Made by a program: the position numbers and the translations under genes. Shown here one piece after another: positions 28,450 through 39,129 of a stretch of DNA of 64,000 bases. Under the pieces are notes generated by a model. That model had not been told where the DNA came from. It was given only the letters and a program-made list of their open reading frames with translations, and did no database searches. The number at the start of each line of letters is the position of its first letter. Position 1 is the first letter of the stretch. This DNA comes from Ascoidea asiatica (Eukaryota; Ascomycota; Saccharomycetes; Ascoideales; Ascoideaceae): NCBI GenBank assembly GCA_001600695.1, contig BCKQ01000005.1, positions 322,593 through 386,592 of the forward strand. Direction: 5' to 3'.

Positions 28450-30678
28450 TTACGTAACGTTAGCAGATTTGTTTTGGCTCAAGTCTGGTCCGGGGCTGCT
28501 GCGGCCCGCCATAGCCATATTTAGTATTTTCTCAAAGCCAACGGCTAGCGACAAGCCGAGACTGAACTCCCAACTTCCGGCCTGCTCAAACGTCTTTTGG
28601 TCGTTGAAAATAGTGAGCCAGCCTACTTTTCCTTCACAAAAATCATCATCTGGGGGATTTTTCATTAGCAAACCATCTCCAGGTTTATAGAATGTTTCAA
28701 GTTTCTTGTCCTTTGAGAATAGAATCTTCTCATTATCAATCTTTTCATTTTCTTGGAATCTTGGTAAAATCTTTGTTGTTGCTTTATCTGAAATTTTAGT
28801 CGAGAGTTTCTTCATTTCTTTTCTCAAGGATTTTAATTCTTTCAAAGATCTATGTTTCAATTTCTTGGAGGTACTATTAGGATTGAAATTGGAATTGGAT
28901 GTAAAAGTGGTAGTTGTATTTGAAGAGATTCTTGAAATATTTGTTGATGATGAATTCAAAGTTGATCTACTATCAAGAGTATTCAGATTATATTCTGTTT
29001 CACTCCCGCTACTAGAATAATCATCTATATTTCCAGTTTCTCCATTTGATTTATTTTTATTATAATAGTAATCATCAATGGATGAGTTTTTATACCTTTG
29101 AAAATTTTGAGTAAATTTTTTTTTGAATCTTTTTTCATATGGTCTAAAAACCGATAAAATATTTTCATGTTGATAATTTACATAACTAGTTCCAGTGTTT
29201 TGATTATTTAAGTGATTGAATAGATAACTGTTATATTTTTTATGTAATTTTAGTGATGATAATTGTAGGGCGGATGAATTTTTATTTGCCATCTCTTTCA
29301 TTGAATTTGATATCTTTTTATAATTTGAATTCAGAACTTTGGGAATTGAGCCAATATACCAAGGACATCCATTAATATCAAATGATTGATATCTAGTAAT
29401 CATTGAATATTTCATTCTCGGTTCAAATGATTCATGATTTATAACTAGTTTGTTTAGTAAATCATTATCATCAATGAATTTATCTAAAGGTAATTTATTC
29501 GATATTATTTGTTGATATTCTGTTTTAATTTGCTTTTTGTTTTCTTCTTCTTCTTCTTCTTCTTCTTCTTCATTATCTCCTTTAACTGATTCTTTAGTTT
29601 TATCTATATTAACAATTTCATTATCTTTTAAAATCGATTCTGATGAGAACATTATTTTAAAATTGCCTCCATCTAACCTTGATTGTTTCTCAATAATTAT
29701 TAATGGAATTTTTCTGTTTTCATTATTAAATACTATTAATCTAAATCCAAAATCAGATCTTAACATTGAGGTTTTATTTAATTCCGAATATTTTCCAATA
29801 TTTTTTTGTTTCATATTATTTAAGTTTGGATATTGTACTTTAATAAAATATGATGGACCTAATTTACAGTATAAATGTTTAAAAGAAGGATTTGTTGTAG
29901 CATATAAGTAATTTAAATCATTATCTAAAGATAGCAAGTGATATTTCCAAAAAAATTGATTATATAATACTTTTGCTTTTAAAAATCTATTGTTTTTATT
30001 AAAAATTGAAGAGTCATTTGAACCGAGAGTTGAATTAATAGAATGTATTTTATTTGAATAAAAAGGATCACCTATAAGTGATTGTGGTCTTTTCATTATA
30101 ATATTTTTAGGATCATCTTCATTATCATTTTTAATATATTCATGAGATATTAAAAAATCATTGGAAATTAAATGTAAATTTGGATTACATATCCTTATAT
30201 CATTTAAATCAGATTCATTAATATAATCAGCATAATCATTTTCTTTTTTAGTTGATTTTGAGTCAAAATTATCCTTTTCAATATTACAATTATTATTATT
30301 TTTCTCAAATGAAGAAATATTACTATCTAAATTATCAAAAATAAATTGAAGGATTTTTTTATTTGAAATTGACATTTCAGTTTCTGAAGAAATTGTTTTA
30401 AAAACTCTGAATTCACGAGGAGTAAAATCATATTGATATGCTCTTTCAAGTTCTTTTTTCTCAATTACTGAATTAATTTCTTGAGGTTGATTTTTATTGA
30501 TGACATTGTTTGCAATGGGTTCCTTCTGATTCGATATTGTAGATGGGAGTGGTGGTAAACCTTTATTTGTCTTAGCTATAAGTAAATTTGTTTCTATTAA
30601 CTTATGATTATGACTTTTAATTTTGCTCACAAAGCTTAATTCTTTTCTTTTTTTCTTGAGTTTACTTTTCCAAGCCAT
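28450..30678 (-). CDS. Conserved unknown protein with C-terminal GWLTIF block
   Basis: The frame encodes 742 aa from an ATG with a basic start (MAWKSKLKKKRKEL). It has ordered islands: AYQYDFTPREFRVFKTISSE near 95-115, LHLISNDFLISHEYI, a beta-rich stretch around 235-345 (FFWKYHLLSLDNDLNYLYAT, FGFRLIVFNNE), MITRYQSFDINGCPWYIGSI near 430, and a C-terminal block GDGLLMKNPPDDDF, KVGWLTIFND, WEFSLGLSLAVGFEKIL. Between them are a nine-residue Glu run and Ser/Asn-rich linkers. The pattern looks like a conserved fungal protein, perhaps tubby-C-like, but I cannot name it. The last 50 codons are markedly GC-richer than the rest of the gene. Confidence 0.75.
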   Translation of the reverse strand: MAWKSKLKKKRKELSFVSKIKSHNHKLIETNLLIAKTNKGLPPLPSTISNQKEPIANNVINKNQPQEINSVIEKKELERAYQYDFTPREFRVFKTISSETEMSISNKKILQFIFDNLDSNISSFEKNNNNCNIEKDNFDSKSTKKENDYADYINESDLNDIRICNPNLHLISNDFLISHEYIKNDNEDDPKNIIMKRPQSLIGDPFYSNKIHSINSTLGSNDSSIFNKNNRFLKAKVLYNQFFWKYHLLSLDNDLNYLYATTNPSFKHLYCKLGPSYFIKVQYPNLNNMKQKNIGKYSELNKTSMLRSDFGFRLIVFNNENRKIPLIIIEKQSRLDGGNFKIMFSSESILKDNEIVNIDKTKESVKGDNEEEEEEEEEENKKQIKTEYQQIISNKLPLDKFIDDNDLLNKLVINHESFEPRMKYSMITRYQSFDINGCPWYIGSIPKVLNSNYKKISNSMKEMANKNSSALQLSSLKLHKKYNSYLFNHLNNQNTGTSYVNYQHENILSVFRPYEKRFKKKFTQNFQRYKNSSIDDYYYNKNKSNGETGNIDDYSSSGSETEYNLNTLDSRSTLNSSSTNISRISSNTTTTFTSNSNFNPNSTSKKLKHRSLKELKSLRKEMKKLSTKISDKATTKILPRFQENEKIDNEKILFSKDKKLETFYKPGDGLLMKNPPDDDFCEGKVGWLTIFNDQKTFEQAGSWEFSLGLSLAVGFEKILNMAMAGRSSPGPDLSQNKSANVT

Positions 30679-33383
30679 TTTTCTTCAATTTTGTTTGATA
30701 ATTTCTCTATGGATTATATTTTGAATATATGATGAGTTTTAATTATTGAAATTGAAAAAACTCAATAATTCATTAATTCAGCTTTATAAATGAACAATAA
30801 TAAACAATAATGAACTAAAATGAACTATAATGGGTAGTTAACGAAAACCGATTCACCGGTTTGAGTTTCTAAATAAAAGATAGAAAAAAGAAATCCGTAC
30901 TACGGATTTCCATCTTTGGAATTCATAAGCCTTCTGCTTGAAAATAATTGAAGAAAAAAAAAATAAACAGTTTTTTGTAATTTTTGATGAAAGAAGGTAA
31001 GGATGAAATAGTAAAAATAGAATTTTTCAAGCTTATGAAAAAAAAAAGGTAACAAAAAGAATTGAGAAATGATTTAAAGAAAAACAGAAAAGAGGGAGTT
31101 TGGTGTCATAATTTTAAAAAAATTAACAAAGATAGAAGAACAAGAAGAAACTTAAAATGTTTGATAAAATAATTTTGAAGAGAACTTAAAGAATGATTTT
31201 GTGCTTTGAAGAATTTACTATTATCTAATAAAGATTCAAAAAATACTAAATATTTTTCATGAGTTTTTTTAGTTTTTGCATAAGTCAAATATAAAAAATA
31301 ATTGTACCATCACCCATTATTTAAGTTTGAGGATAATTGAAAAGGTATGATGAAAATAAGAGCTAGTCATTAATCAAAAAAAGAAGTATGAAATATGTAA
31401 GGAATTTATTTAATGTTTTGGAAAACGGTTGTGCATTTAAAGCTTATGTAGTTTGCACATTGCTCAAGTTAAATTTTGAAATAAAATGAGGTTTTAGAAG
31501 AAAATAATTCATGTTTGGGTTGATTTAATCGGACTTTGAAAAATGTTTAAAAAGGTTAGCTAGATAGTGAGTGCAGTCAAATCGTTGTGATAGATGCATT
31601 TGTAAATTCTGAGTCGGTATTTTTTGTGATTTTAATGGAAAAAAAATTGATTACCCAATAAGTTCATTAGTTATTTCAGTTGCTAGGTGACTTTGAATGT
31701 GAAATTTGCATCATCCATGCCTATTTCTTTCAGATAGTTACAGTAAGTTATAAATTTTGAGCCAAAATGAAAAAGGTTATAAAGCCAATCAATCATTTAA
31801 ATTAAATTGAATAAAAATCGAGCTTAGTTTGTTTTTGTGAGTGCAGAAACAGATTCTTTCATTCTGCACCTTTAATTGCAGAAATCTTTCCAAATTTTTT
31901 TTAAACTGTCAAAGAAATGCTGAAAACTTTACCTCTTTGTTCTACAATGCTCATCTTAATCTTCAATTAATCAATTTTTCGCTCTTCAAACCAAATCTTT
32001 AAACAATCGCCATCAAATAAAAATGTGACCAAATATGTGGATCTCAATTGAAATACTTTTTTTTTCAGATGTTTTTATTATCTATCAATAAATAATTTTG
32101 AGAAATAAAACCCAGCACATAAAAGCTTTTTCCATTAAGTTAGTAGGTATTCATCTTCTTTCTCTTTCTATTTCCTTCACTTTTCTTTAAACGTGGCTTT
32201 AGGTAAAACGTAATAAAACAGTAAATATAAACATTGCAATAATCTCAGATGAGAATATTCCACTGACTGTGTAATTTCATTCAAACAGCTTGAAGTCACA
32301 CAAAATTCAAAATTGCCAAAAGTTGTTTGAAGAAAGTCTCAGCAGAAAGTGCAAAAAGGCACGTGATTGTTGATGTTTTTTAATGTTTTGTAAACAATCC
32401 TTCTGTACATCGGTGTGCGTAGTTATGCCTAGCGTCGTAAAAAGGTAAACAATTTGGAAAAACGGTTCTGCTTTGATTCGGTTTAGGGTTGGTCTTTATT
32501 TGTTTACATTTAAAATAGCGTTATTCAGGCCAGTTGAAGAAATACCGTCGAAAAAGCATAAACAGATCTTCTCTTTAATCTGCCGTGAACGTCATATTGA
32601 CTTTATATAGTGAATAATCATGTATAAAGATGTTTTTTTAAAATATAGTTTAAAACCTAAAGTTAAATTTTGCTAGGTTAAAATTTAGAGTTCACTTTAA
32701 AGTTCTCAAGAGGTGTAAATATGTGTGCTTTGTGAGAGGCTGCATACTTGATAACTTTAAAAATTATTTAATATATTAATCAAAATTATTATAAAATTTA
32801 GCAGGTCTGAAACTATGATTATCATATATTGGAGAAATAAATTTAGTTCAAATTTAACATTAAAGTGATATTTTATTTAAAATTTTTTGAAATAACAAGG
32901 TCAGATATTATATTTTTTTGATAACAATTTCTTATAACTACAGCGAGTTTCTCTTACATTTTGTATATTTAATAGATTAGTGTTTTTGTTGTTTATTTTA
33001 CTTCAATGAAATGAAAACATTAGTTTCTCGTAATCATAATATACTATTTGCAAATGACTTTGAAGAATTCTTAAAATTGGATTTCATCAACTAACAAAAT
33101 CATGTTTCTTCAAATAATATAAATTAAAAGAATTCTCCTCTCAATTCTTCTTCTCTTTTTTTTTATTTCAAAAGATTAAATTAACAACTTTTATTATTAC
33201 TATTATAATTTTTTTATACAACCTAAATTACTTTTGTTTGTTGCTTATATTTCAGTTTCCTATTATTATATCTTGCTTCATAAAATATTTCTGCTCAATA
33301 TATATTATTTTGTTTTCAATTAGAATTATTTGTGTTTAATATTCAAGAATTTAATTTATATTAAGAAAAAATCAAAACAAAAA
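30679..33383. other. 2.7-kb gene-free intergenic region
   Basis: This divergent spacer lies before the velvet-like gene. It contains a CACGTG E-box at 32360-32365 (CACGTGATTGT, the same extended sequence as at 2797), two GTAAACA motifs (about 32391 and 32442) and an AT-rich remainder. A minus-strand frame at 31106-31288 has no ATG at its start. I looked for tRNA B-box and spliceosomal RNA motifs by eye and saw none. A non-coding RNA gene cannot be excluded in so long a stretch. Confidence 0.5.
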
Positions 33384-33966
33384 ATGACTGATCCATTCAA
33401 TCCAAATCTGTTTTTTTTGCAAAGTCAAGCAAATCCAAATGGTTTTCCAAATAATCAAGGACCAGTTCAATTTGTAACTATGTCTCAACTTGTGAAACCT
33501 AATTATTATTATAATTTTATTATAACAGAATCACCAGTTGATGCTAGACAAGCAACATTGAAATCAAAACGTTTAACAGGTCCTTTCAAATTATATCTAG
33601 ATACAAATGATAAAGATCCAAGAATACAATATTTTGTTCAATTTACTATCAATGATGTTACTACAGCCACCAACCAAATTAATAATTTAACTCATTTTTC
33701 TGATCAAAGTATATTCATGGGTAAAAGATTTTATTTTGGAGAATATTCAAAAAATGAAGATCGTTATAATTTTTTAATTAAAGATTTAGCTGTTACAAAA
33801 ATTGGAGAATATACTTTTTCAGTAGCTTTATTGAAATATTTTTTAATGGAAGATAAAAAGCCAATATATATTAAGACTATTACAACTCCTAAATTTTCTG
33901 TGAAGTCTGCAAGAAATTATTATAAAAATAAAAAACTGGAAAAAAAACAAACACAATCTGATACTT

Positions 33967-33997
<31 letters not shown>

Positions 33998-34274
33998 TAA
34001 CAATAACAATAATAACAATGGCAATAATGGTAATAATGGTAGCATTAACATTAATGCACAATTATTTCCAATTATGGTTTCTTATTCAAATAATCTCAAT
34101 TACAATTCAAATTCTACCCAAATGAATCAATTTCCAAATCAAACTCTAAATCAAAATCAAAGAGAAATAAATAATATGAACTCACTGGATGTCACCCCAG
34201 ATTTACTTGATTCTTTTCTTAAAAATAATTATACTCAAAGTTTTAATTCCAACGAGGGCGATAAACATTATTAA
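33384..34274 (+). CDS. Possible velvet-domain regulator
   Basis: The ATG at 33384 (AAAAAATG context) gives 296 aa; the in-frame extension upstream has no ATG. Residues about 20-180 resemble the velvet fold: YYYNFIITESPVDARQATLK (compare the QQPxRAR entry of velvet proteins), then PRIQYFVQFTI, a FYFGEYSKNEDRYNFLIKDL strand (compare the DLSVR strand), IGEYTFSVALL and TTPKFSVKSARNYY (compare the SxPFxVYSAKxF exit). A poly-Asn/Gly tract and an Asn/Gln-rich tail follow. Velvet proteins are DNA-binding regulators of sporulation and development in filamentous fungi and are generally absent from the best-studied budding yeasts. The assignment is from pattern memory and needs a profile search. Confidence 0.5.
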
Positions 34275-34909
34275 CCGATCATTTATCAGTGATAGGTTTT
34301 TTTACATTTTGTTTTCCTCCTTTTTCAGTGTGTTGTTGTTTTGGGTCTTTCATGACTTTTTATACCCTGTGGTCTTTATATCCTCATACTTGTTATATAT
34401 TCACTTATATAAGCATTATTCACCTTCTTTCTTTTTTTCATTTGACTAATTGACCATTTTTTTACCTCTTATTCAATAATATGTTTTTTTTTTCTTAGAC
34501 AGTGCAAACTTGTAGACTGGGTTTCTTCCAATTATTTAACTGCAATTAACACCCTCGCTCCTTTGTTTTCTTTCTGACGGAATAAGTTATCAAGGACGGA
34601 ACTCAGCGGTTTTCATGGGAAAAAACATTAATTCTTTAATTTCATGTTTCTTGCCCCAGCAATTTCTAGAAATCTCAAGAATAGAAAGACCAAAGAACTT
34701 CAGAACTTCAGAACTAAAGAGCTAAAGAACTAAAGAACACTCCCAGGCTTAAGTATTAAGTGCTTTGAGATTCACCTGAAGCACTGAATTGAGAATCAGT
34801 CTGCTAAAGAACAAAATTGAATCAAAATCTGTATTGGAGATTTTATTTGTAATTGATTTAATCGTCACCTGCCTTTAATTGTTGTTCATATATCAATTCA
34901 ATTATTTTA
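34275..34909. promoter_or_regulatory. Intergenic region with AACTAAAGA-type repeats
   Basis: This spacer between two plus-strand genes holds T-rich 3'-end sequence, a GC-richer block (about 34545-34620) and a degenerate ~10-nt tandem repeat of the AGAACTAAAG type (about 34691-34738). An inverted repeat AGTGCTT/AAGCACT (34759-34765 and 34779-34785) follows. No gene seen. Confidence 0.45.
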
Positions 34910-36112
34910 ATGTTCTCCTCGAAAAAATTGGTTTTTCGAAACTTCAGACAGTTCAGTACAACTTCAATTTCTTTTGCCGATTATTCTCATGTGGTGATTG
35001 GTGCTGGCGCTGTTGGTTTAGCTGTAGCATCTAGGCTAGCTGAAAATAAGTCCAATTCAGTTTTAATAATTGAAAAAAATTCGAAATATGGGGCTGAGAC
35101 TTCTTCAAGAAATTCAGAGGTTATTCATTCTGGCGTTTACTATCCAAAAAATAGTTTAAAATCTGATTTATGTATCCTTGGTAAACAATTAATTTATCAA
35201 GATGCCTTAAAAGCTGGAGTTGAAATGAAAAAATGTGGTAAATGGATTATAGCTCAAACTGATCAAGATGATGCATATCTTGAAAGTTTATATTATAAAT
35301 CTAAAGAACTCAATATTGAAATTGATTGGGTACCATTATGGAAATGCAAGTATATTGAGCCTGCCATTAAAATAAATAAATCTGTCTTAGATTCTCCAAC
35401 AACTGGAATAATCAATGCAGAATCTTTTATGACATATCTTTCAGGAAAATTAGAAAATAATGGTGGGCAAATTGCTTTGAATTCAAAAGTTACAAACTTA
35501 GATTATACAAATAATGAATATGAATTAACTGTAGAATCTATTGAAGAAAATAATAGAAATGAAAAAGTCAAAATAAAATCGGAAAATGTTATCAATTCAG
35601 CTGGACTTTTTGCAATTGAAATATCAAATTTGTTGCTACCTGAAGATAGACATTTGAAAGCATATTATGCCAAGGGAAACTATTTTCAATATAATAAAAA
35701 TTTTCCAAGTGTTAATAAATTAATTTATCCTTGTCCAAAACCTGGTTTACAATCTCTTGGACTTCATTTAACCATAGATTTAGGTGGAAAGATTAAATTT
35801 GGACCAGATTTAGAATGGGTTAATGATCCAACAAATTATAAAGTTAATGATCAGAATATTGAAAAAGCATATTTAGAAATAAATAAATATTTTCCAAGTT
35901 GTTTTAAAGAAGATATAACACCAAGTTATTGTGGAATTAGGCCCAAACTAAATGATCCAAATGATTTAAGTAAATCCGAAAAATTTCAAGATTTTATAAT
36001 CAGAGAAGAAAAGGGATTCAAAGGATTCGTTAATTTGTTAGGAATTGAAAGTCCAGGTTTAACTTCTTCTATGGGAATTGGTGAATATGTTTATAGTATG
36101 TATCATAAATAA
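34910..36112 (+). CDS. FAD-dependent L-2-hydroxyglutarate dehydrogenase-like oxidoreductase, mitochondrial
   Basis: The frame encodes 400 aa. Residues 1-22 (MFSSKKLVFRNFRQFSTTSI) are basic and hydroxylated without acids, a typical matrix-targeting peptide. The FAD-binding VIGAGAVGLAVASRLAE follows at about 28-44, then IEKNSKYGAETSSRNSEVIH with SGVYYP, the DAO/L2HGDH signature. Near the end come PSYCGIRPKL and LLGIESPGLTSSMGIGEYV, also family hallmarks. The enzyme oxidises L-2-hydroxyglutarate to 2-oxoglutarate, repairing a side product of malate dehydrogenase. S. cerevisiae has no clear orthologue; many other fungi do. Substrate is inferred from family. Confidence 0.85.
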   Translation: MFSSKKLVFRNFRQFSTTSISFADYSHVVIGAGAVGLAVASRLAENKSNSVLIIEKNSKYGAETSSRNSEVIHSGVYYPKNSLKSDLCILGKQLIYQDALKAGVEMKKCGKWIIAQTDQDDAYLESLYYKSKELNIEIDWVPLWKCKYIEPAIKINKSVLDSPTTGIINAESFMTYLSGKLENNGGQIALNSKVTNLDYTNNEYELTVESIEENNRNEKVKIKSENVINSAGLFAIEISNLLLPEDRHLKAYYAKGNYFQYNKNFPSVNKLIYPCPKPGLQSLGLHLTIDLGGKIKFGPDLEWVNDPTNYKVNDQNIEKAYLEINKYFPSCFKEDITPSYCGIRPKLNDPNDLSKSEKFQDFIIREEKGFKGFVNLLGIESPGLTSSMGIGEYVYSMYHK

Positions 36113-36595
36113 TACTAAATGGTATTATTAAATAGAATCCGAGTATAGAATAATATAATAAAATTTACAAACTCTGAAAATAACAATACTTATATTTAAA
36201 GTGAATTTCCTCTGAAATTGGTGAAATATTCAAGTAGAATAGCAATAAACACAAATTTAAGAAACAATTTATTTAGCGAGAACTGCATTTTTACTAGAAT
36301 ATAATAATTATTACAAAATCCAACTGGAGAATTTTTAACTCAAATCTGGCTGTTTGTGAATTATTGAACCTAAATTATGCATGTTAATTCAAGTTCATGT
36401 TTGTATCCAGTTACCGATAACTTTAAATAAAACTGTAAATTCTTCAAAACTTCAGAATTTTTGAATGAACATAAAAAAATAAAGCACTTTATGAAGAACT
36501 TGATTTATATTTTTCGAAAACTATAACTACGAAGTGTTAGTTATTAAGTATAAAAGGTGATAATCATAGATTAAGAGTAAATAGGAAAAAAAAAA
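36113..36595. other. Convergent 3' intergenic region
   Basis: This AT-rich spacer separates the stop codons of the L2HGDH-like gene and the second arrestin. No motif, repeat or RNA gene was recognised. Confidence 0.6.
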
Positions 36596-37984
36596 CTATA
36601 AAGAATCATAACTAGGTGCATTTTCATATCTTGGCAAAATATCAAACTCGTCACTGTTATAATAACCAACTTCTTGTACACTTTTCACATAATTTTTATA
36701 ACTATAGGAATTCTTTGAAGAGCTGTTGATTTTATTCTCTATGATAGTTGTATTTGGAAAGTTGATTCTATTTTTTAATAATTTCAAATTTATATTTGAA
36801 TACAAATTTGTATTAATAAGATTGATTTCATGAATTAATTCAACAGTTTTTGATGTTGAACCATCAAAATTTGAAAATTTACAAATTAGTTCTAAGTCAT
36901 ATGAATTATTAATATTAGGAGATTTGAAGGAAGATAATAAATTGTTCGGTATAATTATGTGATTAATTAAATAATCTGGGAATTTTATTGAACTTTTTAA
37001 ATTATTGGAATTATTATCACTATTCAAATTTAGATCAATTTTTAAGTTAGACAATTTTAATAATGATATATTAAATGATAAAAATTTATTCGATTTTTTC
37101 TTATTATCATTTAATGAAATTTTATTTATTAAATTAATTTGAATTGAATTTAAATAAATTTTTTTATCTGGAAACTTTTTTAAAATTGAAGAATTGGGAT
37201 TTATTAAATTTAAACATATATTGAAAGTTGTAGATAATTTTAAATTAGTTATTAAAAAGATTGGATATTTTATTGTAAATTCAATTGAGAAATTATTTAA
37301 AAAATATCTTTTAACAAATAATTCTTTTTTGAAATATTGATCTAAATCAGAATTTGAATTGGTAAATAAAGCTGAAGATTGAGATAATAATAATGGATAA
37401 AATGGATAAAAATCAAAAGATTTTGAAATTTTGATTGAATTTGATAAAGAATTATTTATAATATATAAGTTTATTGTATAGGAGATATCAATTGAAGTTG
37501 AAGAATTTAAATTATCTTTTGAAATTGATGGAGGTAAAAAATGTTTAATACTATCATTATTATTACTATTATCATTATTATTATTATTGCTATTGCTATT
37601 ATTATCGGATATATCATTGGAATATAAGGGTAATTTAAAATTAAATGGATATAAATGAAAACCATGACTTAAATTATTAGAAGTTAAAGGTATTTGCTGA
37701 GTTAAAAAAAGAAAATTTGATTGATTGATTGAATTATTTGAGTTACCTTCTAAAGAAATAAAAAGTGAAGAAATATTATTCAATGGATTATTTAATTTTA
37801 ATCGAATTGAACCAGTTATATTTTGTAAATTGGTAAAAACATCATTATAATTGTCATTACTATTATTCTCATTTATTAATATTGAAGCAGATATATTGTT
37901 ATTATAATAATTATTTCTACTATTATTAAGGTTATTATTACCTTTGGTAATTTTGAAATTTTTGAAATTTTTAAAATTCTCCAT
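36596..37984 (-). CDS. Alpha-arrestin-like protein (paralogue 2)
   Basis: The first in-frame ATG is at 37984 (MENFKNFKNFKITKG), giving 462 aa; upstream codons of the open frame lack an ATG. The protein is rich in Asn, Ser, Leu and Ile and more diverged than the arrestin at 26464. Shared features are strands like TGSIRLKLNNPLNNISSLFI and ISYTINLYIINNSL, the late ELICKFSNFDGSTSK (compare CCSFFNFEGANSNK in the other gene) and a C-terminus DILPRYENAPSYDSL, which carries two PxY-type elements and so a likely Rsp5 contact. Role as a ubiquitin-ligase adaptor is inferred. Asn/Asp homopolymers at about 165-180 are encoded by a (TTA)n-type microsatellite. Confidence 0.65.
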   Translation of the reverse strand: MENFKNFKNFKITKGNNNLNNSRNNYYNNNISASILINENNSNDNYNDVFTNLQNITGSIRLKLNNPLNNISSLFISLEGNSNNSINQSNFLFLTQQIPLTSNNLSHGFHLYPFNFKLPLYSNDISDNNSNSNNNNNDNSNNNDSIKHFLPPSISKDNLNSSTSIDISYTINLYIINNSLSNSIKISKSFDFYPFYPLLLSQSSALFTNSNSDLDQYFKKELFVKRYFLNNFSIEFTIKYPIFLITNLKLSTTFNICLNLINPNSSILKKFPDKKIYLNSIQINLINKISLNDNKKKSNKFLSFNISLLKLSNLKIDLNLNSDNNSNNLKSSIKFPDYLINHIIIPNNLLSSFKSPNINNSYDLELICKFSNFDGSTSKTVELIHEINLINTNLYSNINLKLLKNRINFPNTTIIENKINSSSKNSYSYKNYVKSVQEVGYYNSDEFDILPRYENAPSYDSL

Positions 37985-39129
37985 TAATGTTGTCAATTTG
38001 AAATATTTTTTCTTATGATTGATTTATTTAAGATGAAATTTAAGCCAAGAAAGCAAAAAAATAAAGGATATTTAGATAGCATTTTATATATTGAAAATAA
38101 TTGGAAAAAAACAAATGAGTAAATTATTCAAAAGCATAGAATTGAAGCACTCAGAAAAAACAAAAAAACAAAAAAACAAAAAAGCGAAAAAATTAATTTC
38201 AAGACCGAAAAAAATAGAAGTTTAATCAATGAATGCGCGTAAAAAAAAAAATATAAATAAGTTTTGAATATATTGAAAGTTCATTATTATGAAAAAAATT
38301 ATAAAATGGGCTAATACAGCATAATAAATCGGTGTAGGAAAATCAGCTCGCAAAAGATATTGAAAAAATGAAATATAATAATATTAAGTTTGTGAGCTAA
38401 AAATTAGGCAATAGATTAATAATCATAATCATAATCTCATCAATGCTAAAAGAGATAATGATTCCTAAACAATTTCCAGAAAGAAAAGTTTGGCTTTGAA
38501 GCTCCAAAATGCATACCCAAGCTAAAATACCGGCAGGCAGCATTAAATATTACCCTTTTCAATAAAACACAAGAGCAGCCATAGAGCATTGTTTACCGGG
38601 AAATGGATTGTTCGGAAGGATCAGGTTTCGCCCGCATTTAAATAATTCTTTCGCAGTCCGCAAAAAAAGCAATTTTGTGAAAAAATATGCACAGCGCAGT
38701 AATAAAACCTAAGAGTGCATTCTGCGCATTTTACAGCGCACGCTTTTTTAGATATTGCGCAAAACTGGTTCTTGGTGTTGATTTAGGACGACGTGGCTGA
38801 TGCTTCAAAAAAAGCGGAAAAACCTGATTTTGGTGGGCATCATGAGAGGAAAAACTATTGAAGCGGATTAACCTTATCGGATGATCGATTTGTAATTTGG
38901 CTTTACGGAAGTGGAAACGTGTGATGTTTTAGTCTTTATCAATTAGTGGAGAAAAATAACAATTGTTAAGGTGAACGAACAACAGAAAATATTTACTAAT
39001 AAATAGTATTAAATTTTTCTGTTTTATCTTGTATATCATATTGAAATATTAAATATTAAATATTAATTATTGGATATTAGTTATGAGAAATTGGATAGTA
39101 GATATTAGATAGAGTTTATTATATTAAAA
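37985..39129. promoter_or_regulatory. Divergent promoter with clustered GCGCA motifs
   Basis: This 1.1-kb spacer lies between arrestin 2 (minus) and the oxidoreductase (plus). Between about 38690 and 38762 the motif CAGCGCA occurs twice, and TGCGCA/TTGCGC twice more, in otherwise AT-rich DNA. A GC-richer block (about 38520-38650) precedes it. C/A-rich CAAAAAAA repeats lie at about 38160-38187. Binding factors are unknown. Confidence 0.4.

Noticed and set aside
31106-31288. Small minus-strand frame with a hydrophobic C-terminus resembling a tail anchor
   Set aside because: It has no ATG at the start (only TTG), an in-frame stop shortly upstream, and no splice signals leading into it. It could be a last exon, so it deserves a look if RNA data exist.
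33330-33383. 18-codon N-terminal extension of the velvet-like protein
   Set aside because: It begins with TTG; the ATG at 33384 has the better context.
34759-34785. Short inverted repeat AGTGCTT/AAGCACT
   Set aside because: A 7-bp stem is easily found by chance in this length of sequence; no repeat copies nearby.
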